Assembly: GCF_018139985.1 (NCBI RefSeq)
Contig: NZ_JAGSOU010000012.1
Location: 1 to 64,000, forward strand
From: Actibacterium sp. MT2.3-13A
GTDB lineage: Bacteria; Pseudomonadota; Alphaproteobacteria; Rhodobacterales; Rhodobacteraceae
DNA: 64,000 bases
Direction: 5' to 3'
This document shows positions 1-7,461 of this stretch, in pieces; the stretch's first letter is position 1; each line of letters begins with the position of its first letter. Position numbers and translations under genes: made by a program. Under the pieces are notes generated by a model, which worked only from the letters and a program-made list of their open reading frames with translations, did not search any database and had not been told where the DNA came from.

Positions 1-33
1 AATCTGCGCCTCGGTGAAACGGCTCTTTCGCAT
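1..33 (-). CDS. IS3-family transposase OrfA, N-terminus only (partial)
   Basis: The minus strand from base 33 reads MRKSRFTEAQI and then leaves the window. This is the familiar opening of the helix-turn-helix OrfA protein of IS3-family elements, which binds the IS ends and is normally fused by frameshifting to the DDE catalytic OrfB. The start is fixed by an AAGGAG motif seven bases upstream. Only the first 11 residues are visible, so the subgroup cannot be assigned. Confidence 0.7.
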   Translation of the reverse strand, partial: MRKSRFTEAQI

Positions 34-99
34 TCGTCTGCTCCTTCAGGGTTGAGCAGACTCTACATCATGGTGCGGGACTTCGTGGGGGGCAGGTCA
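1..99 (-). mobile_element. IS3-family insertion sequence, left end (truncated by window edge)
   Basis: Read on the minus strand, the element begins at base 99 with the terminal sequence TGACCTGCCCCCCA, of the TG...CA type usual for IS3-family ends. An AAGGAG ribosome-binding site follows at 46-41, then the start of OrfA at base 33. The element abuts an interrupted IS1595-type transposase at 99/100, so this is an IS inserted into an IS. The rest of the element and the target duplication lie outside the window. The family call rests on the terminus and the first eleven OrfA residues only. Confidence 0.75.
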
Positions 100-646
100 C
101 GGCGCTGGCGGTGGAACTGTCGAAGTTGACGAAACGTTCATCGGCAATGACCGCACGGTGAAGCCGCATGGTTCCAAGAAGGGCCGTGGCTATGCTCACA
201 AGCACAAGGTTCTGACGCTGGTGGACCGCAACACTGGACGCGCTAAGAGCATGGTCGTAGATGATCTCAAGACCACGACGCTGCTGCCGATCCTGAAAGA
301 GAACATCGCCAAGGAGGCCGTTATCTACACCGACGAGGCGGGCCAATATCGCAACCTGTCCGCAGACTTTGCGGGCCATGACTTCACCCGCCACAGCGCC
401 GGTGAGTATGTGCGCGGCGACGTTCACACCAACACGATTGAGGGCTATTTCAGCATCTTCAAGCGCGGCATGAAAGGCGTGTACCAGCACTGTGCGAAGA
501 AGCACCTGCACCGCTACGCGGCTGAGTTTGAGTTCCGTTATAACAATCGCAGGGCCAACGGCGTCGAAGATGTGGAACGTGGCGAGATCGCACTTCGCGC
601 TGTGGTTGGTAAGCGACTTACCTATCGGCGGGCTAATATCTTTTGA
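100..646 (+). pseudogene. IS1595-family (ISXO2-like) transposase, C-terminal fragment split by the IS3 element
   Basis: About 181 codons are open from the IS3 junction to the stop at 644-646. The fragment starts in a glycine-rich stretch, followed by VEVDETFIGND, which carries the first catalytic Asp of ISXO2-like DDE transposases. The second Asp is in IYTDEAGQY (about residue 77), and the H-T-N-T-I-E-G motif (about residue 112) supplies the conserved Asn/Glu region. The zinc-ribbon N-terminal part that full-length members have is absent because the IS3 element has inserted here. A GTG at 158 could start a shorter product, but it would lack the first catalytic Asp. The gene is therefore inactive unless its other half is restored. 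Confidence 0.85.
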
Positions 647-787
647 CAATCAACATCTTACAGAAGTCATTGATTCTTAACGTGGAATCGCTTATATTGA
701 ATTGTAAGGGGGGTGCCTGTTTGGTTGTCCCACCGTCGCGGACCGTGACTTGAGGGCACGGGGAAGAAGGAACCGGCCCCCCTTGTT
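647..787. other. Intergenic region between converging transposase remnant and DUF3800 gene
   Basis: No gene is visible in these 141 bases. AAGGGGGG at about 697 and CCCCCCTT at about 777 form an inverted repeat separated by roughly 70 bases. This could be a weak bidirectional terminator, or part of the right end of the IS1595 element. The left end of that element is outside the window, so its terminal repeat cannot be compared. Confidence 0.3.
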
Positions 788-1594
788 CTAAACTTGAGTG
801 TAGTGAGTGGTCGCCCACCTGAATCTGTCTTGCGACAGAAGCACTTTCTCTGAACTTGAGGGATAGATTTTAAGCCCGTTCCCATTAATCTTCTTTGAAG
901 AGGAATAAACGCGTCGGCTTAGTGGTATCATGAATCTATCATCTGTAGTCCCGTATTTCTTGTTTAGCTCAATCGCAGACGCAATGGCCCCAGCTATGAA
1001 GTCTGCGCTTTGGAGGTAGGTGCAGGTATGGTGGGGGGTAGTTACGATTTGATTTACGTCTATATGCTTCCAAGAAGCCTTTGATTCCACACCTCCTCTG
1101 CCGTCCTTGACGAATTTCACATATTTCCGAAATTGGTCGTATGCTGTGTTCTTTCTTTCGGAAAAAACGATCCTGACCCTCGGGTCGCGTTCAGGGTTTG
1201 CCTTGTCGCCATCGCGAACCATCCAAGAGATCCGCTCCAGAAGAAGTTGTGACAAATAGTAGTATAGGCTTCCATGATCCGCCTCATGGTCAAGCTTCGT
1301 AAGCCCAGGCTTGTGGCCTATCACGGCACCGAACTTTATAGGTTGTTCAGATAGCAGGCGTGCAGCGAGATATTTCGCGCTATCAGAATTGGTGTCTTTG
1401 AAGCCTCTCCAGCCACGTTTGGGTGGCTTCTTCTCTATCCTTCTCCATCGATCCCATACTTCTGATAGGCTCTGCACATTTCTCGTTCGAATGACCACAG
1501 CGACAAGGCTGAGGAATTCAAAGCCGCCAGGCTTGTCTGGGTCGCCCTCGGACCCAGATTCATCTATAAATGCGTAATAATCAGGAACGGTCAT
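788..1594 (-). CDS. DUF3800 domain-containing protein
   Basis: This 268-residue protein opens with YYAFIDESGSEGD (residues 6-18), the acidic N-terminal signature of DUF3800. It carries the matching C-terminal motif LQSADFIAGAIASAIE near residue 195. The family is thought to have an RNase H-like fold and is often found near mobile elements and defence genes; no biochemical role is established. Here it sits between a broken IS1595 transposase (converging) and a 47-residue gene (diverging, 11 bp between the starts), in a low-GC patch unlike the flanking chromosome. I infer transferred cargo of unknown function. The start is the ATG giving MTVPDYYAFIDES. Confidence 0.8.
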   Translation of the reverse strand: MTVPDYYAFIDESGSEGDPDKPGGFEFLSLVAVVIRTRNVQSLSEVWDRWRRIEKKPPKRGWRGFKDTNSDSAKYLAARLLSEQPIKFGAVIGHKPGLTKLDHEADHGSLYYYLSQLLLERISWMVRDGDKANPERDPRVRIVFSERKNTAYDQFRKYVKFVKDGRGGVESKASWKHIDVNQIVTTPHHTCTYLQSADFIAGAIASAIELNKKYGTTDDRFMIPLSRRVYSSSKKINGNGLKIYPSSSEKVLLSQDRFRWATTHYTQV

Positions 1595-1605
1595 AGGGGC
1601 ATATC

Positions 1606-1749
1606 ATGGCTGACGTGAAACAGAGTCAACTCGACAAGTTCAAAGAAGCCGCCCGTCAGCTGGGGACGGACGACGATGAAGAGCGGTTTGAGAAGAAGCT
1701 CAAAAAGCTTGTGAAGCAGAGGCCGAAAGACGACGACAAGGAAAAATGA
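1606..1749 (+). CDS. Small highly charged protein, 47 aa, divergent partner of DUF3800 gene
   Basis: The ATG at 1606 opens a 47-codon frame whose product begins MADVKQSQLDKFKEAARQLG and is extremely rich in Lys, Asp and Glu, including a DDDEE block and a Lys-rich C-terminus. It looks helical and soluble, with no membrane segment. I recall similar small proteins beside DUF3800 genes in other alphaproteobacteria, but this is unchecked memory. It is head-to-head with the DUF3800 gene, 11 bp apart, so the two probably share one regulatory region. Its function is unknown; a small partner or modulator of the DUF3800 protein is a guess from position. Confidence 0.6.
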   Translation: MADVKQSQLDKFKEAARQLGTDDDEERFEKKLKKLVKQRPKDDDKEK

Positions 1750-1754
1750 GGTAT

Positions 1755-1782
1755 TTGATTACCACACAATGTGTGGTATCAT
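1755..1782 (+). promoter_or_regulatory. Candidate sigma-70 promoter with perfect palindromic operator in the spacer
   Basis: TTGATT (1755-1760) and TATCAT (1777-1782) are separated by 16 bp and resemble -35 and -10 boxes. The palindrome TACCACACAATGTGTGGTA (1760-1778), with 9-bp perfect arms around a central A, fills the spacer and overlaps both boxes, the usual place for a repressor operator. The expected start of transcription falls at about 1789-1790, on the ATG of the next small ORF. The alternative is a small stem-loop at the end of the 47-residue gene, but there is no following T-run. Confidence 0.45.
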
Positions 1783-1789
1783 ATTACCT

Positions 1790-1918
1790 ATGAAACTCAA
1801 AATCCTAAGTCTCATCGCCAGAATGATGGGCATCACGTTCAAGGTTGGCGGGTTACCTTATGGCGCTAATCCCAAGTCCTTGAAGGTGACTTCAGCCACT
1901 CAGTCGAACTGTCTGTAA
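1790..1918 (+). CDS. Possible small ORF, 42 aa, perhaps leaderless
   Basis: The ATG at 1790 opens 42 codons. The product begins MKLKILSLIARMMGITFKVG, with a basic/hydrophobic N-terminal half and a polar tail. There is no clear ribosome-binding site. The upstream promoter-like element would place the transcript start at or next to the A of the ATG, so a leaderless message is possible. The last 53 bases overlap, on the opposite strand, the 3' end of the Cas2-like gene, which lowers confidence. The family is not recognised. Confidence 0.3.
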   Translation: MKLKILSLIARMMGITFKVGGLPYGANPKSLKVTSATQSNCL

Positions 1919-2141
1919 AGTTAGTTCCCCAGTGCTGGTGCAGCCGCACAACGAATATTTCATCGTTGCTATCAACGTGGGAGTTCAGATGATCTCGCAC
2001 ATCCTGTGGTGTTTTTGATGTGTCGATTAACCAGCTAGATTCCAGAATTTTGCACCATGTATACGACTTGATCTCATCATACAGCTTTCCATAGTCTTTC
2101 CCTGGCGTTTTCAGGTCATAGTTGATTGACAGAACAGACAT
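1866..2141 (-). CDS. Orphan Cas2-like (SinR-family) small protein
   Basis: The 91-residue product begins MSVLSINYDLKTPGKDYGKL. A first beta strand ending in a conserved Tyr-Asp, then a helix, then a WCKILESSWLID strand is the ferredoxin-like pattern shared by Cas2, VapD and the so-called SinR-family small proteins. An in-frame start nine codons upstream exists, but the ATG at 2141 has AAGGAG at a good distance and begins exactly at the conserved domain. No cas1 or CRISPR repeat is nearby, so an adaptation role is unlikely. Members of this fold are RNases or toxin-like proteins. It lies in the same low-GC patch as the DUF3800 gene. Confidence 0.65.
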   Translation of the reverse strand: MSVLSINYDLKTPGKDYGKLYDEIKSYTWCKILESSWLIDTSKTPQDVRDHLNSHVDSNDEIFVVRLHQHWGTNFTDSSTEWLKSPSRTWD

Positions 2142-2182
2142 GACAGAATCTCCTTCCGGTAGATTCACAGGCTGCGCTCAAG

Positions 2183-2197
2183 TGTGTGGTTTGTCAA
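2183..2197 (-). promoter_or_regulatory. Candidate -35 box with adjacent ACCACACA half-site upstream of Cas2-like gene
   Basis: On the minus strand TTGACA (2197-2192) is followed one base later by ACCACACA (2190-2183), the same eight bases that form the left arm of the palindrome at 1760-1778. In both places the half-site starts at or next to the 3' end of a -35-like hexamer. No good -10 box is seen at 16-18 bp, so the promoter assignment is weak; the shared half-site is what is notable. Confidence 0.3.
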
Positions 2198-2210
2198 ATA
2201 TACAATCGCC

Positions 2211-2246
2211 AAAGAAAAAGGGGCGCCCGGTTGCCCGGCGCCCCTT
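2211..2246 (-). terminator. Rho-independent terminator of mdh
   Basis: GGGGCGCC (2220-2227) pairs with GGCGCCCC (2237-2244). On the minus strand the stem is followed by TTTTTCTTT (2219-2211). It lies 24 bp past the mdh stop codon, so it ends the mdh transcript before the insertion-sequence patch. Confidence 0.9.
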
Positions 2247-2269
2247 GGGGGTCTGCGCTACGCGGCCGC

Positions 2270-3271
<1,002 letters not shown>

Positions 3272-3391
3272 CTAGTCCCTTGCGGGCCAGCGTGCAAGAC
3301 TGCCGCAGCGCGGCGTGCCCGAAGTCGCGGCTTTCCCGTCACGCCGCTTTCGTCTAAGTCGGGATAAAATGTCGCAATTTCAGGGGCCGGG

Positions 3392-4147
3392 ATGCTGAGC
3401 TTCGATCCGGTGTTTTTCGCTCTGGCCATCCCGGCCGTGACTTTCGCAGGCATCTCCAAGGGGGGCTTCGGCTCGGGCGCGGCCTTTGCCGCGACCCCGA
3501 TTCTGGCGCTGGCGGTGGAGCCCGCAACGGCGCTGGGCCTGATGCTGCCGCTGCTGATGCTGGTCGATCTGGCCACGCTCGGTCCCTATTGGCGGAAGTG
3601 GGACGGGCTCGCCGCGCGGCGGCTGATCCTGGGCTCGGTGCCCGGCGTGGCGCTGGGCGCGATGTTGTACCGGCTGGCCGATCCCGACCTGTTTCGCCTG
3701 CTGATCGGCGGCATCGCGATCGCCTTCGTCGCCTGGCAACTGTCGGTGCGGCTGCGGCTGGTGCGGTTCCGGGCGCGCCCCTTCCCGCCCGCGGCCGGAG
3801 GGCTGGCCGGGCTCGCGGCCGGGTTTACCAGTTTCGTTAGTCATGCCGGCGGGCCGCCGGTGGCCGTCTACATGCTGTCGCTGGGGCTGGGAAAGACCGC
3901 GTTCCAGGCGACCACGGTGCTGACCTTCTGGGTGATCAACATCCTGAAATTCGGGCCCTACGCCGCGATGGGGATCTTCACCTGGGACACGGCCAAGGCC
4001 GACCTGATGCTGGCGCCCTTCGCGCTGATCGGGGCCTGGCTGGGGGTGCGGGCGCACTGGCTGGTGCCCGAGCGCCTGTTCTTCGCCATCACCTATGTGC
4101 TGCTGGTGCTGACCGGATCGAAGCTGATCTGGGACGCGCTGGGCTGA
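3392..4147 (+). CDS. TSUP-family (TauE/SafE) membrane permease
   Basis: The 251-residue product is hydrophobic throughout, with about seven or eight membrane segments. It carries the repeated glycine-rich motif of the family: AGISKGGFGSGAAFAATP near residue 18 and SFVSHAGGPPVAVYML near residue 150. TSUP proteins export sulfite, sulfoacetate or other small organosulfur or organic anions; the substrate here is not visible. It is divergent from mdh (159 bp between the starts) and lies 90 bp before mcl2, so an anion exported from C2 metabolism is conceivable but unsupported. The ATG at 3392 follows GGGGCCGGG. Confidence 0.85.
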   Translation: MLSFDPVFFALAIPAVTFAGISKGGFGSGAAFAATPILALAVEPATALGLMLPLLMLVDLATLGPYWRKWDGLAARRLILGSVPGVALGAMLYRLADPDLFRLLIGGIAIAFVAWQLSVRLRLVRFRARPFPPAAGGLAGLAAGFTSFVSHAGGPPVAVYMLSLGLGKTAFQATTVLTFWVINILKFGPYAAMGIFTWDTAKADLMLAPFALIGAWLGVRAHWLVPERLFFAITYVLLVLTGSKLIWDALG

Positions 4148-4155
4148 GGCGTATT

Positions 4156-4188
4156 TTCTGCGTTGCGGCAAATCGGGGGTTGCGCGAT
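4156..4188 (+). promoter_or_regulatory. Candidate regulator-binding motifs upstream of mcl2
   Basis: TTCTGCGTTGCGGCA (4156-4170) and GTTGCGCGAT (4179-4188) lie 50-82 bp before the mcl2 start. Both strings recur exactly upstream of ccr (16493-16507 and 16451-16460), another gene of the same pathway. A TTCGCAAC string follows at 4209-4216. The motifs resemble, but do not match exactly, the TTTGCAAA-type sites that I recall for RamB/ScfR-family short-chain acyl-CoA regulators. Confidence 0.5.
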
Positions 4189-4237
4189 CGTTCGGAATTG
4201 TGATGTTTTTCGCAACAAAATTACGGAGTGAGGAATC

Positions 4238-5092
4238 ATGGACATTGTCGCGCGGCCCTATCGCTCGGTTCTCTATATTCCCGGCTCGAAGGAGCGGGCG
4301 CTGGACAAGGCCCGGGGCCTGGCCGCCGACGCCATCATTTTCGACCTCGAGGATGCCGTGGCGGTCGAGGAAAAACCCGTGGCCCGCGCCCTGCTGGCCG
4401 AGACGCTGAAATCGGGCGGATATGGCAGCCGCGCGAAAATCGTGCGGATCAACGGGCTGGACACGGAATGGGGCCGGGACGACATCGCCGCCTTTGTGGG
4501 CGCGGATATCGACGCCATCCTGATCCCCAAGGTGAACGGCGCGGCGGATGTGCAGGCGGTGGCCGAGCTGATTCCGGACGTCGCGCTCTGGGCGATGATG
4601 GAGACGCCGCGCGGCATGCTGAACGCGGCCGGGATCGCGGCGCATCCCCGGATGCAGGGCTTCGTCATGGGCACCAACGACCTGGCGAAGGAGATGAAAT
4701 GCCGCTTCCGCCCCGACCGGCTGCCGATGCTGACCGGTCTGTCACTGTGCCTGATGGCGGCGCGGGCCGAAGGGATCGTCGTGGTGGATGGCGTCTACAA
4801 CGCCTTCAGGGACGACGAGGGGCTCAGGGCCGAATGCGAGCAGGGGCGCGACATGGGCTTTGACGGCAAGACCCTGATCCACCCGGCGCAGCTGGCCATC
4901 GCCAACGCCGCCTTCGCGCCCACCGAGGCCGAGATCGACCTCGCCCGCCGGCAGATCGCGGCCTACGAGGCGGCCCGGGCCGAGGGGCAGGGCGTGGCCG
5001 TGGTCGATGGAAAGATCGTGGAAAATCTGCATATCGTGACGGCGAAGGAAACACTGGCCAAGGCGGCCGCGATTGCGGAAATGGAAGGATAA
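4238..5092 (+). CDS. mcl2: (3S)-malyl-CoA thioesterase, HpcH/HpaI citrate-lyase fold
   Basis: The 284-residue protein belongs to the CitE/HpcH family: YIPGSKERALDKA near residue 13, IFDLEDAV near residue 34 (Mg/CoA site), the substrate Arg in KIVRINGLDTEWG, MMETPRGMLNA near residue 122 (metal-binding Glu) and KTLIHPAQL near residue 208. Its short length and its linkage to mch match Mcl2, which hydrolyses (3S)-malyl-CoA to malate and CoA in the ethylmalonyl-CoA pathway, rather than the longer lyase Mcl1 (about 318 aa). It begins a four-gene operon ending with mch. The ATG at 4238 has GGAG upstream. A general citrate-lyase-like role is the alternative. Confidence 0.85.
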   Translation: MDIVARPYRSVLYIPGSKERALDKARGLAADAIIFDLEDAVAVEEKPVARALLAETLKSGGYGSRAKIVRINGLDTEWGRDDIAAFVGADIDAILIPKVNGAADVQAVAELIPDVALWAMMETPRGMLNAAGIAAHPRMQGFVMGTNDLAKEMKCRFRPDRLPMLTGLSLCLMAARAEGIVVVDGVYNAFRDDEGLRAECEQGRDMGFDGKTLIHPAQLAIANAAFAPTEAEIDLARRQIAAYEAARAEGQGVAVVDGKIVENLHIVTAKETLAKAAAIAEMEG

Positions 5093-5095
5093 CCC

Positions 5096-5653
5096 ATGAC
5101 ACTCCTGGTTCTCGGCGTCGCGCTGTGGGGCGCGGCCCATCTGTTCAAGCGCCTCGCGCCCGATGCGCGCGCCCGCATGGGCGAGGCGGGCAAGGGCGTG
5201 GTCGCGGTGCTGGTCGTGGCCGGCGTCGTGATGATGGTGCTGGGCTACCGCGGGGCCGAGGTCCGCAACCTGTGGTTCCCGCCGGTCTGGGCGGTGCATG
5301 TCAACAACACGCTGATGCTGCTGGCGGTGGGCCTGTTCGGCGTGGCCCATTCGAAAAGTCGGCTGCGGGCGCGGCTGCGCCACCCGATGCTGATGGGCAT
5401 GCTGTGCTGGGCGATCGCGCATCTGCTGGTGAACGGCGATCTGGCCTCGCTGATCCTGTTCGGCGGTCTTGGCCTGTGGTCCGTGGTCGAGATGCTGATC
5501 CTCAACGCGCGCGACAAGAGCTATACGCCCTGGCAGGGCGGCAGCACGGGAGGCGACATCCGTCTCGCCGTGATCACACTGGCCGTTTTCGCCGCCATTG
5601 CCGGCATCCATGCCTGGATCGGACCCTGGCCTTTCCCCGGAGGAGCATCATGA
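5096..5653 (+). CDS. NnrU-family membrane protein
   Basis: The 185-residue integral membrane protein has about five hydrophobic segments and the family pattern WGAAHLFKRL at its start, GYRGAEVRNLW near residue 53 and GVAHSKSRLRARLRHPML near residue 88. NnrU proteins were first noted beside denitrification genes, but the family is wider and resembles isoprenylcysteine-methyltransferase-like folds; its function is not settled. It starts 3 bp after mcl2 and shares ATGA with the DUF1737 gene, so it is translated as part of the mcl2-mch operon. Whether it serves that pathway is unknown. Confidence 0.85.
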   Translation: MTLLVLGVALWGAAHLFKRLAPDARARMGEAGKGVVAVLVVAGVVMMVLGYRGAEVRNLWFPPVWAVHVNNTLMLLAVGLFGVAHSKSRLRARLRHPMLMGMLCWAIAHLLVNGDLASLILFGGLGLWSVVEMLILNARDKSYTPWQGGSTGGDIRLAVITLAVFAAIAGIHAWIGPWPFPGGAS

Positions 5654-5853
5654 AAGCCTATCGTCTGCTGACCGAAGAAGACACATCCGCCTTCTGCCAC
5701 AAGGTGACCGAGGCGCTGTCGAAGGGCTGGGAGCTGTATGGCGGCCCGGCCTACGCCCATGATCCGGCGACCGGCAAGATGCGCTGCGCGCAGGCCGTGG
5801 TGAAGGAGGTAGAGGGCGAATATGCGCCCGGGATGAAGCTGGGACAGCTCTGA
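5650..5853 (+). CDS. DUF1737 small protein
   Basis: The 67-residue protein begins MKAYRLLTEEDTSAFCHKVT and contains GWELYGGP, the mark of DUF1737. It is soluble and its role is unknown. Its ATG overlaps the stop of the NnrU-family gene (ATGA), with AGGAG just upstream, and its stop overlaps the mch start (TGATG). This coupling places it between two genes in an ethylmalonyl-CoA pathway operon and suggests coordinated synthesis with mch. Confidence 0.85.
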   Translation: MKAYRLLTEEDTSAFCHKVTEALSKGWELYGGPAYAHDPATGKMRCAQAVVKEVEGEYAPGMKLGQL

Positions 5854-6884
5854 TGGCGAAGACCAATCCGGGCCGGTTCTTCGAGGATTACGCCGTCGGG
5901 CAGGTGATTGCGCACGCGGTGCCGCGCACGCTGTCGGGCGGCGAGCGCGCGCTTTACCACGCGCTTTATCCCGCTCGGCACGCGCTCTGTTCCTCGGACG
6001 AATTCGCGCGGGCCTGCGGTCTGCCCGCCGCGCCGCTCGATGACATGATCGCGTTTCACACCGTATTCGGCAAAACCGTGCCGGACGTGTCGCTGAACGC
6101 GGTGGCGAACCTGGGCTATGCCGAGGGGAGGTTTCTGCGGCCGGTCTGGCCGGGCGACACGCTGCGTTCGGAATCCGAGGTGATCGGGCTCAAGCAGAAC
6201 TCCAACGGCAAGTCGGGGGTGGTCTGGGTGCGCACCCGCGGCCTGAACCAGCGCGGCGAGGCGGTTCTGGATTATGTGCGCTGGGTGATGGTGCGCAAGC
6301 GCGACCTCGACGCCCCCGCGCCCGAAACGGTGATCCCGGAGCTGGCCGGGGCGGTGGCGCCTGCCGATCTGGCGGTGCCCGAGGGGCTCGATTTCTCGAA
6401 CTACGATTTCACCCTGGCGGGCGAGCCGCATCGCTGGGGCGATTACGAGGTCGGCGAGACCATCGACCACGTCGACGGCGTGACCGTCGAGGAGGCCGAG
6501 CACATGCTGGCGACGCGCCTGTGGCAGAACACAGCCAAGGTGCATTTCGACGCCACCTTCCGCGAAGACGGCAAGCGGCTGATCTATGGCGGGCATGTCA
6601 TCAGCATGGCGCGGGCCTTGTCTTTCAACGGCCTGGCCAATGCGCAGATGATTGTCGGCCTCAACGGGGGGGCGCATGCCAACCCCTGTTTCGCCGGCGA
6701 CACCGTGACCGCCTGGAGCGAGGTGCTGGACAAGGCCGACACGCCGGCGCCGGGCGTCGGCGCGATCCGGCTGCGGCTGGTCGCGACCCGGGGCAGGGCC
6801 CCCTTCGCGTTGAAGGGCGAGGACAGCAAATACCGGCCCGAGGTGCTGCTGGACCTCGATTACTGGGCGCTCATGCCGCAGTGA
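5853..6884 (+). CDS. mch: Mesaconyl-CoA hydratase (beta-methylmalyl-CoA dehydratase)
   Basis: The 343-residue protein carries two MaoC-like hot-dog domains, about residues 8-150 and 180-335, and begins with PGRFFEDYAVGQVI. Length and architecture agree with characterised Rhodobacter Mch, which hydrates mesaconyl-CoA to (2R,3S)-beta-methylmalyl-CoA. The neighbouring mcl2 and the nearby ecm and ccr support this over a generic MaoC dehydratase. Start and stop of the upstream DUF1737 gene overlap as TGATG. A strong terminator follows 15 bp after the stop. Confidence 0.92.
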   Translation: MAKTNPGRFFEDYAVGQVIAHAVPRTLSGGERALYHALYPARHALCSSDEFARACGLPAAPLDDMIAFHTVFGKTVPDVSLNAVANLGYAEGRFLRPVWPGDTLRSESEVIGLKQNSNGKSGVVWVRTRGLNQRGEAVLDYVRWVMVRKRDLDAPAPETVIPELAGAVAPADLAVPEGLDFSNYDFTLAGEPHRWGDYEVGETIDHVDGVTVEEAEHMLATRLWQNTAKVHFDATFREDGKRLIYGGHVISMARALSFNGLANAQMIVGLNGGAHANPCFAGDTVTAWSEVLDKADTPAPGVGAIRLRLVATRGRAPFALKGEDSKYRPEVLLDLDYWALMPQ

Positions 6885-6898
6885 TCCCGCGGAATGGA

Positions 6899-6946
6899 GA
6901 TTTGTGATCACGCGACCCTTTGGCGTGATCACAAATCACGTTTTTT
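6899..6946 (+). terminator. Rho-independent terminator of the mcl2-mch operon
   Basis: GATTTGTGATCACGC (6899-6913) and its exact complement (6923-6937) form a perfect 15-bp stem with a nine-base loop, followed by ACG and six T residues (6941-6946). This is the strongest intrinsic terminator in the window. The arms also contain TGATCA and the string GATCACAAAT, which recurs upstream of rpoH2 at 38943. Confidence 0.9.
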
Positions 6947-7065
6947 GCGAACATTCACCGAAAAATCCGCCGGTTTGGCGCTAACGAGCCGTGACTCGCG
7001 GATAAAAATGCGTATCACGCTAGGACAAAGACCAGACATGACCGCGATTGCGAGAAGGAATAATC

Positions 7066-7449
7066 ATGGCTGACGTGAACCGGGGGAACCGGCCGCTTTC
7101 CCCCCACCTGCAAATTTACCGGCCGCAGCTGACCGCCATCACCTCCATCCTGACCCGGATCACGGGCAACGCGCTGATCGTCGGCGCGCTGCTGGTGGTC
7201 TGGTGGTTCATCGCCGCCGCCAAGGGGCCCGAGTATTTCGCGCTGGCCAATGGCGTGATCACGAGCTGGTTCGGCGATCTGGTGCTGCTCGGCTCGGTCT
7301 GGGCGCTGTGGTATCACGCGCTGGCCGGCATCCGCCACCTGATCTGGGACACCGGCCGCGGGCTGGAGATCGGCACCGCCGAAAAGCTGGGCTGGGCCGT
7401 CATCATCGGCTCGTTCGCGCTGACCGCGCTGACCGTTGTCGTGCTGTAA
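7066..7449 (+). CDS. sdhC: Succinate dehydrogenase cytochrome b556 subunit
   Basis: The 127-residue membrane anchor begins MADVNRGNRPLSPHLQIYRP, the typical SdhC N-terminus. It has three membrane helices and the RPLSPHL and SILTRITG motifs at the quinone site, with a haem-ligand His in the WYHALAGIRHLIWD segment near residue 85. With SdhD it anchors complex II and binds haem b and ubiquinone. GAAGGA at 7054-7059 sets the ATG at 7066, not the in-frame ATG 18 bases upstream. It is the first gene of sdhCDAB. Confidence 0.95.
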   Translation: MADVNRGNRPLSPHLQIYRPQLTAITSILTRITGNALIVGALLVVWWFIAAAKGPEYFALANGVITSWFGDLVLLGSVWALWYHALAGIRHLIWDTGRGLEIGTAEKLGWAVIIGSFALTALTVVVL

Positions 7450-7461
7450 GGAGGACGGAGC

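Noticed and set aside
697-788. Inverted AAGGGGGG/CCCCCCTT as terminal inverted repeats of a small mobile element
   Set aside because: Only eight bases match, with no flanking target duplication and no partner outside; convergent-gene spacer DNA explains it as well.
1866-2141. CRISPR-Cas adaptation module
   Set aside because: Only a Cas2-like fold is present; no Cas1, no repeat-spacer array and no other cas gene in the window.
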